Positions 1 to 7,820 of a stretch of DNA of 32,690 bases are shown here, in pieces (the stretch's first letter is position 1; each line of letters opens with the position of its first letter). The stretch is from Clostridium sp. LS (lineage in GTDB: Bacteria > Bacillota > Clostridia > Clostridiales > Clostridiaceae), in NCBI RefSeq assembly GCF_002760435.1, contig NZ_AUUU01000126.1, positions 1 to 32,690 of the forward strand. Direction: 5' to 3'. The translations under genes and the position numbers were made by a program. Under the pieces are notes generated by a model that had not been told where the DNA came from, ran no database searches, and saw nothing but the letters and a program-made list of their open reading frames with translations.

Positions 1-229
1 AAATATTAATTTTTCCTTATCAACCATATAACCACTCCAAACATACGTTCTTTAAGAGATATTATAGCGAACACATATTCGGTTGTAAAGCAAATTTTTT
101 CGAGTAATCCTGCAAACCTAAAATGAAAAGTTAAATTCCATTAGCTAGAATCCCGTCCTGCACTTATTTATTATGAAATATGTAACTACCATCGTTTATC
201 TATAGCAAACTATTATAATTGCATGATTA

Positions 230-325
230 ATGAAAATATATAAACTCAATACTGTAACATTAGCTAAACATGGAGTAGCTATTGATACTAATATTTCTAA
301 TGATGATTCTCTTAAGACAGCTTGA
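230..325 (+). other. possible 31-aa ORF or gene remnant in an otherwise gene-free 1-455 stretch
   Basis: The first 455 bases hold no clear gene. The only coding-like stretch is a short frame beginning ATG at 230 and ending TGA at 325, with a plausible amino-acid mix but no Shine-Dalgarno sequence. I do not recognise it. It may be the decayed end of a lost gene or chance. Confidence 0.15.
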
Positions 326-331
326 AAGAAA

Positions 332-371
332 GGCAATAAACATGATCAAACCTGTGGTGATGTTTATTGTC
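332..371 (-). terminator. candidate terminator of the GNAT gene
   Basis: Arms GGCAATAAACAT (332-343) and ATGTTTATTGTC (360-371) pair over 12 positions with one wobble. On the minus strand the hairpin is followed by a T-rich tract, and it lies about 85 bases beyond the stop of the acetyltransferase gene. Confidence 0.5.
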
Positions 372-455
372 TTTAAATTGGTTTATAATTTTTATTCTGC
401 TACCTAAATTTTTGATATATAAAATATTAAAACTAAGTAAACAAATTGTAATTTG

Positions 456-989
456 TCAGTCAGTATAAACTTCATTATATGGATTTAATAACGCATATAC
501 ATAGGTATCCCAATATATAGGGCGTCCTTTCTCATCTTGACGGAAAGAAACATTTTTTCTAAAATGTGCTTCACGTATCATTCCAATATTCTCCATCAAC
601 TTCCATGAAGGTGTGTTTTGAGGAGCACATTCTGCGTAAATTCTGTGAACACCTTGATTGAACATATAATCTATAACTGCTTTACTGGCACAACTTCCAT
701 ATCCCCTATGTTGATAGTTCACATTTAATACATATCCCAGCTCTCTTGAATTAAAACTCCTATTTCCTAAATAAATATTTCCAATGACTTTATGCTCTTT
801 TTTTAGCTCAATTGCATAGAATTCATCACTTTGCACTCTGAATTCAATCTCTTTCTTTGCTTTCTGGCAAGTGAAATCGGGATATGCCTCAAATTCAGCA
901 TTAACTCTCTGCAGCATATATTCACATAAATCTTTTTCATCCCTCAACTCAAAATTACGAATAATTAAATCATCTGTCTCAATTCTCAT
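456..989 (-). CDS. GNAT family N-acetyltransferase (RimJ/RimL type)
   Basis: 177-aa predicted acetyl-CoA-dependent acyltransferase. The opening MRIETDDLIIRNFELRD is the typical strand-1/helix-1 of RimJ/RimL-like GNATs. The acetyl-CoA loop region follows as YQHRGYGSCASKAVIDYMF, and the segment ending NTPSWKLMENIGM is the usual C-terminal motif (asparagine, then 'ME..GM'). RimJ/RimL relatives acetylate ribosomal proteins, antibiotics or small molecules; the substrate here cannot be read. The ATG at 989 is preferred over an upstream TTG at 1013 because GGAGA sits just before it. It is the last gene of a minus-strand series and is followed by a hairpin. Cytosolic. Confidence 0.85.
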   Translation of the reverse strand: MRIETDDLIIRNFELRDEKDLCEYMLQRVNAEFEAYPDFTCQKAKKEIEFRVQSDEFYAIELKKEHKVIGNIYLGNRSFNSRELGYVLNVNYQHRGYGSCASKAVIDYMFNQGVHRIYAECAPQNTPSWKLMENIGMIREAHFRKNVSFRQDEKGRPIYWDTYVYALLNPYNEVYTD

Positions 990-1092
990 TTTTATATTCT
1001 CCTTTAGCAGCAAAACCTGCTTCTCAAATTATAATTTCTACACCATTTATGAATACTACGAAGTGGACCTTTTGTGAACTACTTGCAGAGAA

Positions 1093-1689
1093 TTATTTAA
1101 TATAGTTTACTACGTTTTCCTTTCTCTCAGCAACTTTCTTATCCGCCCCTGCTTTGTATCCTAACAAAATAACACACACAGGTTTATACCCTTCGGGAAG
1201 ATTCAGCTCTTTTATGAATTGGTTATCGGGTTCTGCATCAATGAGTTGCGGCAACCCGCTGACCCAGCATGAGCCAACATCTAAAGATTTAGCGGCATTC
1301 ATCATATTTCCGGCAGCAAGAGAACAATTTTCTACGGTGTACATTTCCGTTTTGTCACCTGAAATCACAACAATAGTAGGGGCGTTATGAAACAAATGAA
1401 CTTTTTCATTGTTCCCTATCTGCTGTAAAAAATGAGCTTTTTTATCATTTTTCATCTGCTCTAAAAACGAAACAGGCATCATTGCATATATTTTTTTTAT
1501 AGCTTCAGATAATTGGCCAATTAAACGCTTATTTTGAACCACCGTGAAATGCCATGACTGTTGATTTGATGCTGAAGGTGCATATGTTCCGGCTTCCAAA
1601 ATAGCTTCAAGTTCAGTATCCTTGATTTGCTCCGGTTGGAAATTTTTAATACTACGCCTGCTTTTAATGACTGACAATGTTTCATTCAT
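1093..1689 (-). CDS. nitroreductase family protein
   Basis: 198-aa FMN-dependent nitroreductase-fold protein. The N-terminal SRRSIKNFQPEQI carries the arginines that bind FMN phosphate, and APSASNQQSWHF is the family's second conserved block; the later CWVSGLP region also fits. Such enzymes reduce quinones, nitro compounds or flavins with NAD(P)H. The length is typical. The ATG at 1689 is chosen because GGAGG lies 8-9 bases upstream; the alternative at 1704 would put that site inside the gene. It is downstream of an SGNH hydrolase, an ABM protein and a MarR regulator on the same strand, which suggests a detoxification or electrophile-response group (inference). Confidence 0.88.
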   Translation of the reverse strand: MNETLSVIKSRRSIKNFQPEQIKDTELEAILEAGTYAPSASNQQSWHFTVVQNKRLIGQLSEAIKKIYAMMPVSFLEQMKNDKKAHFLQQIGNNEKVHLFHNAPTIVVISGDKTEMYTVENCSLAAGNMMNAAKSLDVGSCWVSGLPQLIDAEPDNQFIKELNLPEGYKPVCVILLGYKAGADKKVAERKENVVNYIK

Positions 1690-1737
1690 AATAAAATCCT
1701 CCATTAATTTATTTCTGCTTAATTTACACGCATTTGC

Positions 1738-2409
1738 TCATAAATATTTTTTCATATTCCCAAGCACAATTTCATACCCAATGGGATACATGTGACCCCC
1801 ATCAAATGTGAGCTCTTTCCGCAAATTCCCGTCAGCATCGGCTAAGCCATCATTGACATTGATAAATTCATAGTGATACTTTTGCGTAAGCAGCGCCACT
1901 TTGCTGCTTGCTAATTTAAGTATTTCATTGTTTCGCTTCGAAAAAAATGCCTCGTGCTCGGCCTCTGACTCACCGAAATCTGCCACCGGATTGACCGGAT
2001 AATAAGCCATCACAAACACCTGTGTCTCGGGCAATTCTTCCTTGATTTGCCGCAAAATTTGGTCATAATTGGAGAGAAAAGTGTCTTCTGGAACGCCGAA
2101 GCCCGCATCATTTGAACCAATATTAATAAAAATCTTGCTCGGCGCCAAATCGAAAATACAGACATCCATCGCCATCAGCAGCTCCGCTGTGGTCGTTGCG
2201 CGAATCCCCCGATTATAAATCAGTTTGTCCAAGCCAAGATTTTGCTGCATTTTTTCAATCGGGAACATTTCCATAGTGGAAGACCCGACGAAAACAATTT
2301 GTCCTTTTTGGGCCGTTTGATTCTCCTTCGCAAAGCGTGCTCGTAGGTCACTTTTATATTGCTCGATGTCTGGGTTCATATTCGTTAGTGATGTTGATTG
2401 TTCTGACAT
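1738..2409 (-). CDS. SGNH/GDSL-family hydrolase
   Basis: 223-aa esterase-like protein of the SGNH superfamily. Block I appears as IVFVGSSTMEMF (serine nucleophile in GSS rather than the textbook GDS), block III as NIGSNDAGFG with the Asn, and block V as DGGHMYP with the catalytic Asp-x-x-His. This GSST form is typical of the platelet-activating-factor acetylhydrolase-like/YpmR branch. No signal peptide is seen, so it is probably cytosolic; the ester substrate is unknown. Start at the ATG 2409 behind AGGAG. By eye it is more GC-rich than the surrounding genes, which may mean recent transfer. Confidence 0.85.
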   Translation of the reverse strand: MSEQSTSLTNMNPDIEQYKSDLRARFAKENQTAQKGQIVFVGSSTMEMFPIEKMQQNLGLDKLIYNRGIRATTTAELLMAMDVCIFDLAPSKIFINIGSNDAGFGVPEDTFLSNYDQILRQIKEELPETQVFVMAYYPVNPVADFGESEAEHEAFFSKRNNEILKLASSKVALLTQKYHYEFINVNDGLADADGNLRKELTFDGGHMYPIGYEIVLGNMKKYL

Positions 2410-2545
2410 AAATATCAACTCCTTTTCATAATTACTATAGTTTACGCCCCGTTTCAGCGTATCTCACCCAAAACTCTATCTGCCTACTAAAATCAGCTGA
2501 CAGAGTTATTTGATTTGATGACAAGGTTAAAAGAATACAATATTA

Positions 2546-2890
2546 TTATTTAACTTGGAAACTAGAGTATACTGTGTGAACTTCGACTCGCATAGGCATT
2601 TCGGCTAAAAGCTCCAAAACTTCATCGTGACCTGCCTCTATAGCTGGATTAGTAAAGTGGCGAATGAACGAATTCTCATCTTTGTATAGCTCGAAAGCCC
2701 ATAAAGTGTCTGAATCCTTGTCATCTCGGCAGAATAACCAGTTCACCGGACCGTCTGGGTCACCGTTGTAATGAAGTTTATTCGTAAGTTCAAACAGAGC
2801 GTCTCCTTTTCCAGCCTTGGCGCGCATTTTAAGCACCGTACCGGGCTGGTTTGGGCTAATCATCTTATTTCCTTTTTCTGTTGCAATCAT
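2546..2890 (-). CDS. antibiotic biosynthesis monooxygenase (ABM) domain protein, putative quinol monooxygenase
   Basis: 114-aa protein of the dimeric alpha/beta-barrel ABM fold. The pattern of an early strand (GTVLKMRAKAGKGDALFEL), a charged middle (FCRDDKDSDTLWAFELYKDENSF) and a conserved His (IRHFTNPA) is characteristic. Relatives are cofactor-independent quinol monooxygenases such as YgiN, or simple stress-response dimers. It starts at ATG 2890 after GGAGGT, 31 bases downstream of the marR stop, so the two are very likely co-transcribed. A MarR plus ABM pair is commonly linked to quinone or electrophile stress. Confidence 0.8.
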   Translation of the reverse strand: MIATEKGNKMISPNQPGTVLKMRAKAGKGDALFELTNKLHYNGDPDGPVNWLFCRDDKDSDTLWAFELYKDENSFIRHFTNPAIEAGHDEVLELLAEMPMRVEVHTVYSSFQVK

Positions 2891-2920
2891 ATTATACCTC
2901 CGATATTTATTTGACTAAAA

Positions 2921-3481
2921 TCATTTACTACGCTGCTTTTTATAATGTTGTTCCATCATTTCAAGCATCTTGGGAGGCACTTCGCCATTCGGTCCTATAG
3001 CATTGCGGAAAGCATCCCATAAGTCATCAAGTCCAGAGTTTTCACCTAATTGTTTTTCAAGCTCTGCAATAATTTTTGATAAGTATTCACTCAAATTATT
3101 CTTTTCAACATCGCTGAGGCAATTAAAAATCTCATCTGAATCCTGTTTGCTCAGTTCCGCTTGCATCGCAGCTTCCCTGCCGGTCTGTGTAAGTTCTATG
3201 TTCATAACTCTCCTGTCTGTCTCTGATTGTGTCCGACTGATATACCCGGATTTTTCAAGCTTGGTAAGCAGCTGACTTAATGCCTGATTACTCATATCTA
3301 GAAGATTCGAAATTTCTTTTTGGCTAATTTTCGGCTGTGTTTTAAGCAACGTCAAAATGCGTCCTTGCCCTCTGTTCGGGTCGGTAAATGCTTCATTTTC
3401 ATTTCTAATGTGATGCGAAAATCTGTGAAAAAGCATCGTCACTCGGGAAAACTGTTCCATTAAATTAATTTTGCTGTCCAT
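2921..3481 (-). CDS. MarR family transcriptional regulator
   Basis: 186-aa winged-helix repressor. The core LLKTQPKISQKEISNLLDMSNQALSQLLTKLEKSGYISRTQSETDRRVMNIELT contains the recognition helix and the wing with the DRR signature of MarR proteins. Long helices on either side form the dimer interface; the C-terminus runs about 40 residues past the usual MarR end. The ATG at 3481 is selected because GGAGG lies 8 bases upstream, while 3502 would place the RBS inside the gene. Upstream sits a sigma-A promoter overlaid by two AAGTACTT palindromes, indicating autoregulation of the marR-ABM unit. Confidence 0.9.
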   Translation of the reverse strand: MDSKINLMEQFSRVTMLFHRFSHHIRNENEAFTDPNRGQGRILTLLKTQPKISQKEISNLLDMSNQALSQLLTKLEKSGYISRTQSETDRRVMNIELTQTGREAAMQAELSKQDSDEIFNCLSDVEKNNLSEYLSKIIAELEKQLGENSGLDDLWDAFRNAIGPNGEVPPKMLEMMEQHYKKQRSK

Positions 3482-3533
3482 TACCTTATCCTCCAATAAC
3501 ATTATATTTTATTTTTATCAACTAATTAATTAT

Positions 3534-3577
3534 CAAGTACTTGTTTATATTTTATAAAGTACTTAACAATATGTCAA
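3534..3577 (-). promoter_or_regulatory. marR promoter with two AAGTACTT palindromes (candidate MarR operators)
   Basis: On the minus strand, -35 TTGACA (3572-3577) and -10 TAAAAT (3549-3554) are 17 bases apart. One palindrome, TTAAGTACTTTA, fills the spacer (about 3555-3566); the other, CAAGTACTTG (3534-3543), lies at the expected transcription start. Two copies placed to block RNA polymerase are the classic arrangement for an autorepressor. Confidence 0.6.
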
Positions 3578-3582
3578 TACTT

Positions 3583-4242
3583 TTAAAAAAATTGTAGTAA
3601 CTTATTGATTGAGAAATTTGAAAAACAAAAAAGCAGCCCGCATATAATATTTGCGCACTGCCCATTATATAAATTTTTAAACTCTCGCAATATTCGAGTT
3701 AAGCCGATATGCATGTAAAAACAAGTCACTTTAAAATTAACGATCATTGTAACCTCTCTATTACGACCTTTATGAAAAAATCTATCTGTATATGCATATT
3801 TGAAATTACATTTCTTCTGAACACTTTCCGAATTATAATTTTCTATCACGTGGGTACATATAATCTTTTCAAGTTTCAATTGCTCAAATCCATACATCAT
3901 TAAACATTTACAGGCATCTGGCATATATCCATTTCCCCAATAAGAATATCCAAGCAAAAAACCTATTTCATGTTGAAGTTCGTTCTCGCAATATTTGCTT
4001 CCCGGCATTGTTATAAAACCTATATTCCCAATTACCTTATTATGTTCTTTTAAAATAATTGCAAATGTATGTTCATTCACTAAGATATTTCTTAAGATAT
4101 GCTGACTTTCCTCAATATCTCTATGAGGTTCCCATCCACAAGCTGGTCCAACGTGTTCATCACTTGCAATTTCATATAAACTTTCCACATCTGATTCAAC
4201 TCAGTGCCTAAGAATTAATCGTTCTGTCTCTAATACTTTCAT
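3583..4242 (-). pseudogene. inactivated GNAT acetyltransferase (in-frame TGA, lost C-terminus)
   Basis: A RimJ/RimL-like acetyltransferase whose reading frame begins at ATG 4242 (MKVLETERLILRH) and is stopped after 13 codons by TGA at 4201-4203, exactly where relatives have a conserved Trp (RxW; TGG to TGA). The frame then continues intact through the GNAT core (IGFLLGYSYWGNGYMPDACKC and NSESVQKKCNFKY). The 3' end is also wrong: the open frame runs through a hairpin with a T-run (3626-3662) that looks like the gene's own terminator, so the original stop has been lost. A GTG at 4188 could reinitiate but would make a protein lacking strand 1. Likely dead. Confidence 0.75.
3626..3662 (-). terminator. 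terminator hairpin inside the GNAT pseudogene frame
   Basis: GCAGCCCGCATAT (3633-3645) pairs imperfectly with ATTTGCGCACTGC (3649-3661); on the minus strand the stem is followed by six Ts (3627-3632). It probably ended the original acetyltransferase transcript. Confidence 0.55.
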
Positions 4243-4272
4243 TCCCATATTCCTCGTATTATAATTTTTATA

Positions 4273-4307
4273 ACCAAGAAATCTTCTTGGTATAAGCATT
4301 CTTATAC
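4273..4307. repeat. two adjacent short perfect hairpins
   Basis: ACCAAGAA/TTCTTGGT (4273-4280 and 4284-4291, 3-base loop) is followed at once by GTATAAG/CTTATAC (4290-4307, 4-base loop). They lie upstream of the dead GNAT gene in the gene-free 4243-4538 interval. They could be operators or the end of an upstream transcript. Confidence 0.35.
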
Positions 4308-4538
4308 ATCCTCTCTCTAATATTTTATTTCATAGCTAAATAATATTCTCCCTTTAGCCAACTTCTCCACTTTTTTTATAGTAAGCTTACCTAATCTATG
4401 CTTTAAATCACCATTTATATTCTAGTTTATCGTGGTATATTTTATTAATATATGAACATTCCCCTAGAAATTGAAATTTGTAAGTTTAGCATTTTGCTTA
4501 ATTCTCTCACTCTAAATAGCAAAACCAAAGCATTTGCA

Positions 4539-5117
4539 TCACGATAGACTTTTTATTGCTCGCTTTAAAATAGTATCCCAAGGTCTTGACTCAATCACTT
4601 TAATACCATTCTGATTACAAGTATCTGTTATCCACTTTCCATATGCAATGCTTATTTCAGCCCTGTAATGTTGTAAATCGCCACCTTCTCGTGATAAATA
4701 ATTCTGCAATATTTGATTTATGTCTGATTCATTCACAAAAATTGATTTTACCTCTGGATTATTGAAAGATATTGTAAATTCAGGATAGATAAAATCGCCC
4801 TCAATAATGATAGGTAATTTATCTTCAATATGCCTGTTTACAATCTCTTTCAATATCGGAGCCATTTCTTTGCTTACATCAATCAACCAGTTTACATTGC
4901 CATCAACTCCAATATTTTTCCAATCTACACCAGTATTCCAATAATGTATTGCAGGAAAACTTTCCTTTGTTGTAACTGTTTTTACAGATAGGTGAACATC
5001 ATCTACTTCCAAGACATTCACACCATAGAATCGAGCAATTTCATAAGCTATGCTTGATTTTCCTATTCCTGAAGCTCCACCAATAAATAAAACTGTCCAG
5101 TCTCTATCATTATTCAC
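4539..5117 (-). CDS. P-loop NTPase, small-molecule kinase-like
   Basis: 192-aa protein with a Walker A motif near the N-terminus (FIGGASGIGKSSIA, about residues 11-24), followed by a region resembling the 2-phosphoglycerate kinase/AAA_18 group (VLEVDDVHLSV) and a conserved IIIEGDFIYPEF strand that may act as Walker B. Related stand-alone proteins are annotated only as AAA-family ATPases or kinases; the substrate is not evident. The start codon is GTG at 5117, supported by GGAGG 7 bases upstream. Monocistronic by spacing, cytosolic. Confidence 0.75.
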   Translation of the reverse strand: MNNDRDWTVLFIGGASGIGKSSIAYEIARFYGVNVLEVDDVHLSVKTVTTKESFPAIHYWNTGVDWKNIGVDGNVNWLIDVSKEMAPILKEIVNRHIEDKLPIIIEGDFIYPEFTISFNNPEVKSIFVNESDINQILQNYLSREGGDLQHYRAEISIAYGKWITDTCNQNGIKVIESRPWDTILKRAIKSLS

Positions 5118-5395
5118 TTATTAACCTCCTCTACAAACTACAATTTATCTTTAAATTAATCCTCACAACATATTTTCAAAATACCATACTGCTAAATTCT
5201 CAAATTGGTTCTAGTTCAGTACCTATATATACGTCCCTTTTTAGTATTGTGTAGTATTTTAAACATAAAAAATACCGCAAATTCAGCGTTCAATTTGAAT
5301 AATACGATTTTTATTGGTTCATGGTTCATAAAGATTGCGAATTGCCTCAACGATAAATTGAAACTTGTCAGTCACCTAATTTCTTGTTCTTTTAC

Positions 5396-5959
5396 TTATT
5401 GAAGGAATGGTGATATTTGTATTTGCTTTGAAAGTTCATACGCAACTGGTAAATCACTATCGTCATTAACAAATACCCGTCCAACGACAAGAATTGAATT
5501 CTCGGGGCAAGCAATCTGTGGCATTCCCTTTGGTGCACTCCCGTTCCATCCCGGACCACAAATTAGGTACTCACCATTCTTAGTACCTGTCGTTCGCGTG
5601 CCGACATAGTCAAAACTGGTATTTTGAGTTGGATCGGTAAACTGCACACTATAATATCGCCCATCCATATCTGGCACATGCAATATCTGAGGTCCCTTGC
5701 GGAGATCCAGCCAACCGATTGTATAGAGCGTGTCTCGGTTCACACCTGTAGTAGCCAAGGAAGACCCTAATGCATTTAATGGATCTGAAAATTGTTCTTT
5801 AGGCTGTGTGTAGAGCGTATTGACAGGTACCGGCCCACCTCCGAATCCTTTTACCAGTATTGCTCGTTTATAAACTGTTAGTAACATTCGAGGTAAAAAA
5901 TATAAAACCATAATCCATGTTAAGGCTACAAATGAACTAAAAATCAATAGATGTTCCAT
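5396..5959 (-). CDS. DUF1254 domain-containing protein
   Basis: 187-aa protein with one N-terminal membrane segment (LLIFSSFVALTWIMVLYF) followed by a DUF1254 domain: VNTLYTQ, GVNRDTLYTIGWLDLRKGPQILHVPDMDGRYYSVQFTDP are typical of that family. The function of DUF1254 is not established. Its ATG overlaps the stop of the upstream DUF1214 gene as TAATG, so translation is coupled. In many bacteria DUF1254 and DUF1214 form one polypeptide; here they are two membrane-anchored proteins that may form a complex with the domain outside the cell (inference). Confidence 0.85.
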   Translation of the reverse strand: MEHLLIFSSFVALTWIMVLYFLPRMLLTVYKRAILVKGFGGGPVPVNTLYTQPKEQFSDPLNALGSSLATTGVNRDTLYTIGWLDLRKGPQILHVPDMDGRYYSVQFTDPTQNTSFDYVGTRTTGTKNGEYLICGPGWNGSAPKGMPQIACPENSILVVGRVFVNDDSDLPVAYELSKQIQISPFLQ

Positions 5960-6627
5960 TATTCTACCTCCTTAACTTCAGGTACGTTATATTTTCCTTC
6001 TATAACTTCTTCATCTGGCAAATATACCCGAAACCAAAGGATAAAGTTGCCAGATGGTGCAGGCAGCCAATTGGATTTGCTTCCTGAAGGAGCAGTATTC
6101 TGAATATATATATCAATAGATCCATCCGTGTTGGGTATAAGCTCTGACCGATCAGACAAACTGTAACGATTGATTTCATTTTTAACAAAGTGGTTCTTAT
6201 TATCTCCAATCGTCAATGACCAGAATGCATTGTTCGGCGGAAATCCACCATCTGGAAAATGCATTATATAGTTGTGTTCCCCGGAAAGGCTACGGTTTGT
6301 GCTGTCTACAGATGTGGTCCAGTACATAGCCTCCTGTGGTATATTAATCGGACCGGGAAAAGCTAAGACGCATGCGGCACGACGCAAAATTCCGTTTCCT
6401 GGTACACAGCACCCTGTCGATGTTGTCCATCCATTGACTTTTTTTGACATGATTATTGAAGTAATAAAAGCAGAGAAAATAGCTAATCCAAAGCCAACTA
6501 ATATACCTTGTATCACATCCGTTCTAAATGGTGTGGAATTACTGAAAAAAAAGATATGCCTAACGATAACATAGGCACAAATCACCCCGACGAACATCAT
6601 ATAAACTCTATATGTTTTTTTTGTCAT
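5959..6627 (-). CDS. DUF1214 domain-containing protein
   Basis: 222-aa protein with two N-terminal membrane segments (YMMFVGVICAYVIVRHIFFF and GILVGFGLAIFSAFITSIIM). The DUF1214 domain follows: GEHNYIMHFPDGGFPPNNAFWSLTIGD, then RYSLSDRSEL, DGSIDIYIQNTAP and a tail with SNWLPAPSGNFILWFRVYLPD, all family hallmarks. No enzymatic role is established. It starts at ATG 6627 after GGGAGG and is translationally coupled to the DUF1254 gene. The topology (short cytosolic N-end, two helices, domain after the second) needs a topology predictor to settle. Confidence 0.85.
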   Translation of the reverse strand: MTKKTYRVYMMFVGVICAYVIVRHIFFFSNSTPFRTDVIQGILVGFGLAIFSAFITSIIMSKKVNGWTTSTGCCVPGNGILRRAACVLAFPGPINIPQEAMYWTTSVDSTNRSLSGEHNYIMHFPDGGFPPNNAFWSLTIGDNKNHFVKNEINRYSLSDRSELIPNTDGSIDIYIQNTAPSGSKSNWLPAPSGNFILWFRVYLPDEEVIEGKYNVPEVKEVE

Positions 6628-6738
6628 ATATTTACCTCCCTCACAAATTACTATTTATCCATGTCTTTTTTTATAATCTCTGCTTCGACTTAATTTACCA
6701 TTGTGCATTAATTATAGTATATTTCGTAAAAATCGTAT

Positions 6739-6800
6739 TATTCAATTTTCAAAGAACATTTATATAATTTACTGCGTCAAATCTACAGGCTGTGTAGGTT
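6739..6800. repeat. dispersed repeat, copy 1 (partner near 22477)
   Basis: The segment with ATTTTCAAAGAACAT followed about 15 bases later by AATCTACA resembles 22477-22530, which has the same opening 14-mer and the same AAATCTACA spaced similarly. Neither copy is in a gene. The nature of the element is unknown. Confidence 0.4.
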
Positions 6801-6858
6801 ATATGAAAAATTGTTTCATTAAATTCTATAATTATAAGATGTATTTATCTGATTTGAA

Positions 6859-7100
6859 TCATCCCAAATGCTCTAAAGCTTTTTCTGTTACTTGTTTAAC
6901 GAAATCACTTTTTGCCATAGTATACCTAATCCATTCTCCTCCAGAGGAAATAGCTAATTTTCGTTTTAAATCTGCATATTTCATAGCGTATTTAGGATTT
7001 TTTCTTAAAAAATCTCTAAATGCGATACGCTTCCATAAGTTATAATTACTTAAATACATTATTTCTATTGCTACATGGTTGAAAATTTGGGCTATATTCT
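6859..7100 (-). pseudogene. GrpB family protein, C-terminal remnant
   Basis: The frame reads LWKRIAFRDFLRKNPKYAMKYADLKRKLA and ends with a YTMAKSDFVKQV helix. This is the conserved C-terminal half of GrpB/UPF0157 nucleotidyltransferase-like proteins (usually about 170 aa). The N-terminal two thirds are absent; the frame fuses upstream into the out-of-frame end of a hydrolase fragment. The 66-aa frame from ATG 7059 has no good RBS. It is a deletion scar. Confidence 0.65.
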
Positions 7101-7300
7101 AGCGCTTGGGTACATATAAATAAGCCATTACTATTAATACCAGCAATATCTCTATAAATATTATCGATTAATCCTGAAAAGTAAAAAACATCACTATCAG
7201 CATAATTATAAATATTTAGCTTTAAATCAATGTCATTCGAATCAAAATTCATGCCGTAAATTGGATTGTTTTGACTATACACTGCAAAGCTTGTGCACAT
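7046..7300 (-). pseudogene. linear amide C-N hydrolase (choloylglycine hydrolase family), N-terminal fragment
   Basis: 84-aa frame beginning MCTSFAVYSQNNPIYGMNFD. Cys2 directly after the start Met would become the nucleophile of an Ntn hydrolase of the bile-salt hydrolase/penicillin V acylase family, and GINSNGLFICTQ matches the next conserved block. Full-length relatives are over 300 aa, so about three quarters is missing. A good RBS (AAGGAG) remains in front. The break near 7050-7080 joins it out of frame to a GrpB tail. Any product would lack most of the catalytic fold. Confidence 0.7.
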
Positions 7301-7820
7301 TTTAGAAAGCTCCTTAAAACTAATTAATCAAATAATTTTACATAATTAAAAAATTAATGCATAAATTAAATATACTTATATCTATTACATCATTATGTAA
7401 AATTTAATCTAATTAACTTCATAATACAATATTAACATCTAGACCTATATATGGAAACATTTTTTACTGCTTAGGATTCCTCGTTGTTTACATATCAGCA
7501 AAGTTGGAGTCTGCTAGTAATTATTTCATTATAGATATTTTTTTCAATTCATATGATAACTTCTCATATAGTATTATATTTTGAAAAAACTTTATCTGCG
7601 CATGCAGTATTATCTCCATTAACACAATACACAAAAAAGGACTAGTCTAATGCGTACAGCTATTAAATGCCTAGAAGGCTCCTCCAAAGTTGGAGCCTTC
7701 TAGGCATCTAGCAGTTGTAGCTATATGACCTGTCCTTTTTAGGGTGGTGGATATGGCGCTCAGACAATTATTTAATTTCATCTACCATTGTGCTTATTGG
7801 GTATCTGGTGTGTTAAAAAT
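7301..7820. other. gene-free AT-rich interval with one large hairpin
   Basis: I see no coding frame with family resemblance and an RBS here. The only notable structure is the long inverted repeat at 7634-7740, described separately. Confidence 0.6.
7634..7740. repeat. large two-tier inverted repeat
   Basis: Perfect 16-bp arms ATGCCTAGAAGGCTCC (7667-7682) and GGAGCCTTCTAGGCAT (7692-7707) enclose a 9-base loop. An outer pairing, AAAAAGGAC (7634-7642) with GTCCTTTTT (7732-7740), closes a second stem about 25 bases out. The outer stem with its T-run could work as a terminator in either direction; the nested layout also fits a structured RNA or small non-autonomous element. Confidence 0.55.

Noticed and set aside
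4201..4203. TGA recoding (Trp or selenocysteine) in the GNAT gene
   Set aside because: TGA acts as a normal stop for other genes here, no SECIS-like hairpin directly follows, and the 3' end is also broken, so simple pseudogenisation is more likely.
6701..7045. 114-aa plus-strand ORF
   Set aside because: It runs antisense to the GrpB remnant, has no RBS and an implausible residue mix, so it is a shadow frame.
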